6,021 nt of DNA from Flavobacteriaceae bacterium UBA5079 (GTDB taxonomy: Bacteria; Bacteroidota; Bacteroidia; Flavobacteriales; Flavobacteriaceae). Below, in pieces: positions 5,383 to 6,021 of the stretch. How positions within the stretch are numbered: position 1 is the stretch's first letter; every line of letters starts with the position of its first letter. A program made the position numbers and the translations under genes. The stretch covers positions 350 through 6,370 of the forward strand of contig DIAL01000055.1 of NCBI GenBank assembly GCA_002414705.1. The letters run 5' to 3'. The notes beneath the pieces were generated by a model, which saw nothing but the letters and a program-made list of their open reading frames with translations, was not told the origin of the DNA and did no database searches.

Positions 5383-6021
5383 TTACTGCTTTACAAATTT
5401 GTAAGTCTTGTTTGTGTTTTCAACTTTTAAAAGATACATACCATTAGCAAGAACAGAAACATCTAAAGTATTATTTAAAATAGTTGTACTCATAACTTCT
5501 TTACCTAAAACACTATAAACAAACACGTTAAATGGTTCTTTAGTTGTTGTTTTGAAATTCAGCGTATTAGATGTTGGGTTTGGATACATGCTAAAAGTAG
5601 TAGCTTGAAAATCCGGAGTGCTTAAAGTGAATAGATCATTCTTAAAAATAAAAAGATCATCTAATAAATAACTAACGCTTGCAATATCTAAATCACCATC
5701 ATTGTCAAAATCTTGAATTTCAACATCAAAGGCTGCAGAACTTGAGTCATCTATAAGAATTTCGCTTCCAAAACCTCCAACGGCATCACTTGTAAACCAA
5801 ATAAAATCGTTATCAGTTGCACGACCATTAGCAACAACTATGTCATTATAAGTGTCGTTATTAAAATCGGCAACACCAAAAGCAGCTGTTCTGACTGTAG
5901 TTGTTGAAATAGTAGTTTCAGTAAAAGTTGTACCAATACCACTAGTATCATTAGAATACCATGCTATGTTAGGACTTCCCCCTGGAGAATTATCTGATTT
6001 TACAATATCAAGATTAGAATC
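5383..6021 (-). CDS. Secreted FG-GAP/VCBS-repeat protein with T9SS type A sorting domain (5' part outside window)
   Basis: An open frame of 212 codons runs from the window's right edge to TAA at 5385-5383. The N-terminus, including the signal peptide, is missing. Numbering from the edge, residues 1-130 hold FG-GAP/VCBS-type beta-propeller repeats. Calcium-loop motifs are seen as DFNNDTYNDI (52-61) and DFDNDGDLDI (104-113), with the end of a third (DSNLDI, 1-6). The matching strands IAWYSND, IWFTSD and IFKND recur at 50-54 residue spacing. Residues 145-212 form a Por-secretion-type C-terminal domain: MYPNPTSNTLNF, VFVYSVLGKEV, LANGMYLLKVE, and a Lys/Gln end. Such proteins cross the inner membrane by Sec, cross the outer membrane by the type IX system, and are released or anchored at the surface after the tail is removed. 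FG-GAP propellers often bind ligands or other proteins, but the target cannot be told. The next in-frame ATG is residue 145 of the fragment (5589-5587), clearly internal to the protein. A strong terminator follows the stop. Confidence 0.92.
   Translation of the reverse strand, partial: DSNLDIVKSDNSPGGSPNIAWYSNDTSGIGTTFTETTISTTTVRTAAFGVADFNNDTYNDIVVANGRATDNDFIWFTSDAVGGFGSEILIDDSSSAAFDVEIQDFDNDGDLDIASVSYLLDDLFIFKNDLFTLSTPDFQATTFSMYPNPTSNTLNFKTTTKEPFNVFVYSVLGKEVMSTTILNNTLDVSVLANGMYLLKVENTNKTYKFVKQ
5386..5589 (-). other. T9SS type A C-terminal sorting domain (domain within the secreted protein)
   Basis: This 68-residue segment has the usual features of the tail recognised by the type IX secretion machinery: the opening YPNPT motif, the central VYSVLGKEV strand, LANGMYLLKVE, and a basic end (KTYKFVKQ). 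It directly follows a short linker after the last FG-GAP repeat. It identifies the protein as exported and the organism as a member of the Bacteroidota. Confidence 0.93.

Noticed and set aside
1..6021. tRNA, rRNA, CRISPR array, insertion sequence or phage attachment site
   Set aside because: I saw no repeated spacer-like units, terminal inverted repeats with a transposase, or tRNA-like cloverleaf in reading the window. Nearly all bases are accounted for by genes, the pseudogene and terminators.

Overview
The window looks like chromosomal DNA of a marine or soil Bacteroidota, most likely a member of the Flavobacteriaceae. The DNA is strongly AT-rich. Starts lack clear Shine-Dalgarno sequences and sit behind A/T-rich leaders. 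One promoter fits the Bacteroidota pattern (TTG, 19-base spacer, TAnnTTTG). The last gene carries a type IX secretion (T9SS) sorting domain, which is confined to this phylum. No RNA genes, insertion sequences, CRISPR arrays or phage genes are visible. The gene families are ordinary for the group, and I do not see a convincing new multi-gene system.

Layout from left to right: a strong bidirectional terminator (1-29); a small single-span membrane protein (50-292, minus) with its own promoter; a decayed metallo-beta-lactamase-fold hydrolase (375-910, minus); a GNAT acetyltransferase (950-1417, minus) overlapping the 3' end of an arginase-fold formimidoylglutamase-like gene (1404-2426, minus); a plus-strand gene for a membrane-anchored coiled-coil protein (2546-3430); a bidirectional terminator (3468-3497); a transglutaminase-like protein with a visible Cys-His-Asp triad (3498-4067, minus) overlapping the 3' end of imidazolonepropionase hutI (4051-5286, minus, GTG start); a terminator (5329-5359); and the C-terminal part of a secreted FG-GAP/VCBS-repeat protein with a T9SS tail (5383-6021, minus, running off the window).

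The main metabolic theme is the second half of histidine degradation. HutI opens the imidazolone-propionate ring to give N-formimino-L-glutamate, and the HutG-like ureohydrolase would split that into glutamate and formamide. The two genes point the same way but are separated by an opposite-strand gene and a terminator, so they are probably two transcription units. The first two pathway enzymes (HutH, HutU) are not in the window. Two less understood proteins are tied to these enzymes by overlapping reading frames: the transglutaminase-like protein to hutI and the acetyltransferase to hutG. These overlaps, and the multiply broken hydrolase remnant, are the points most worth a second look.
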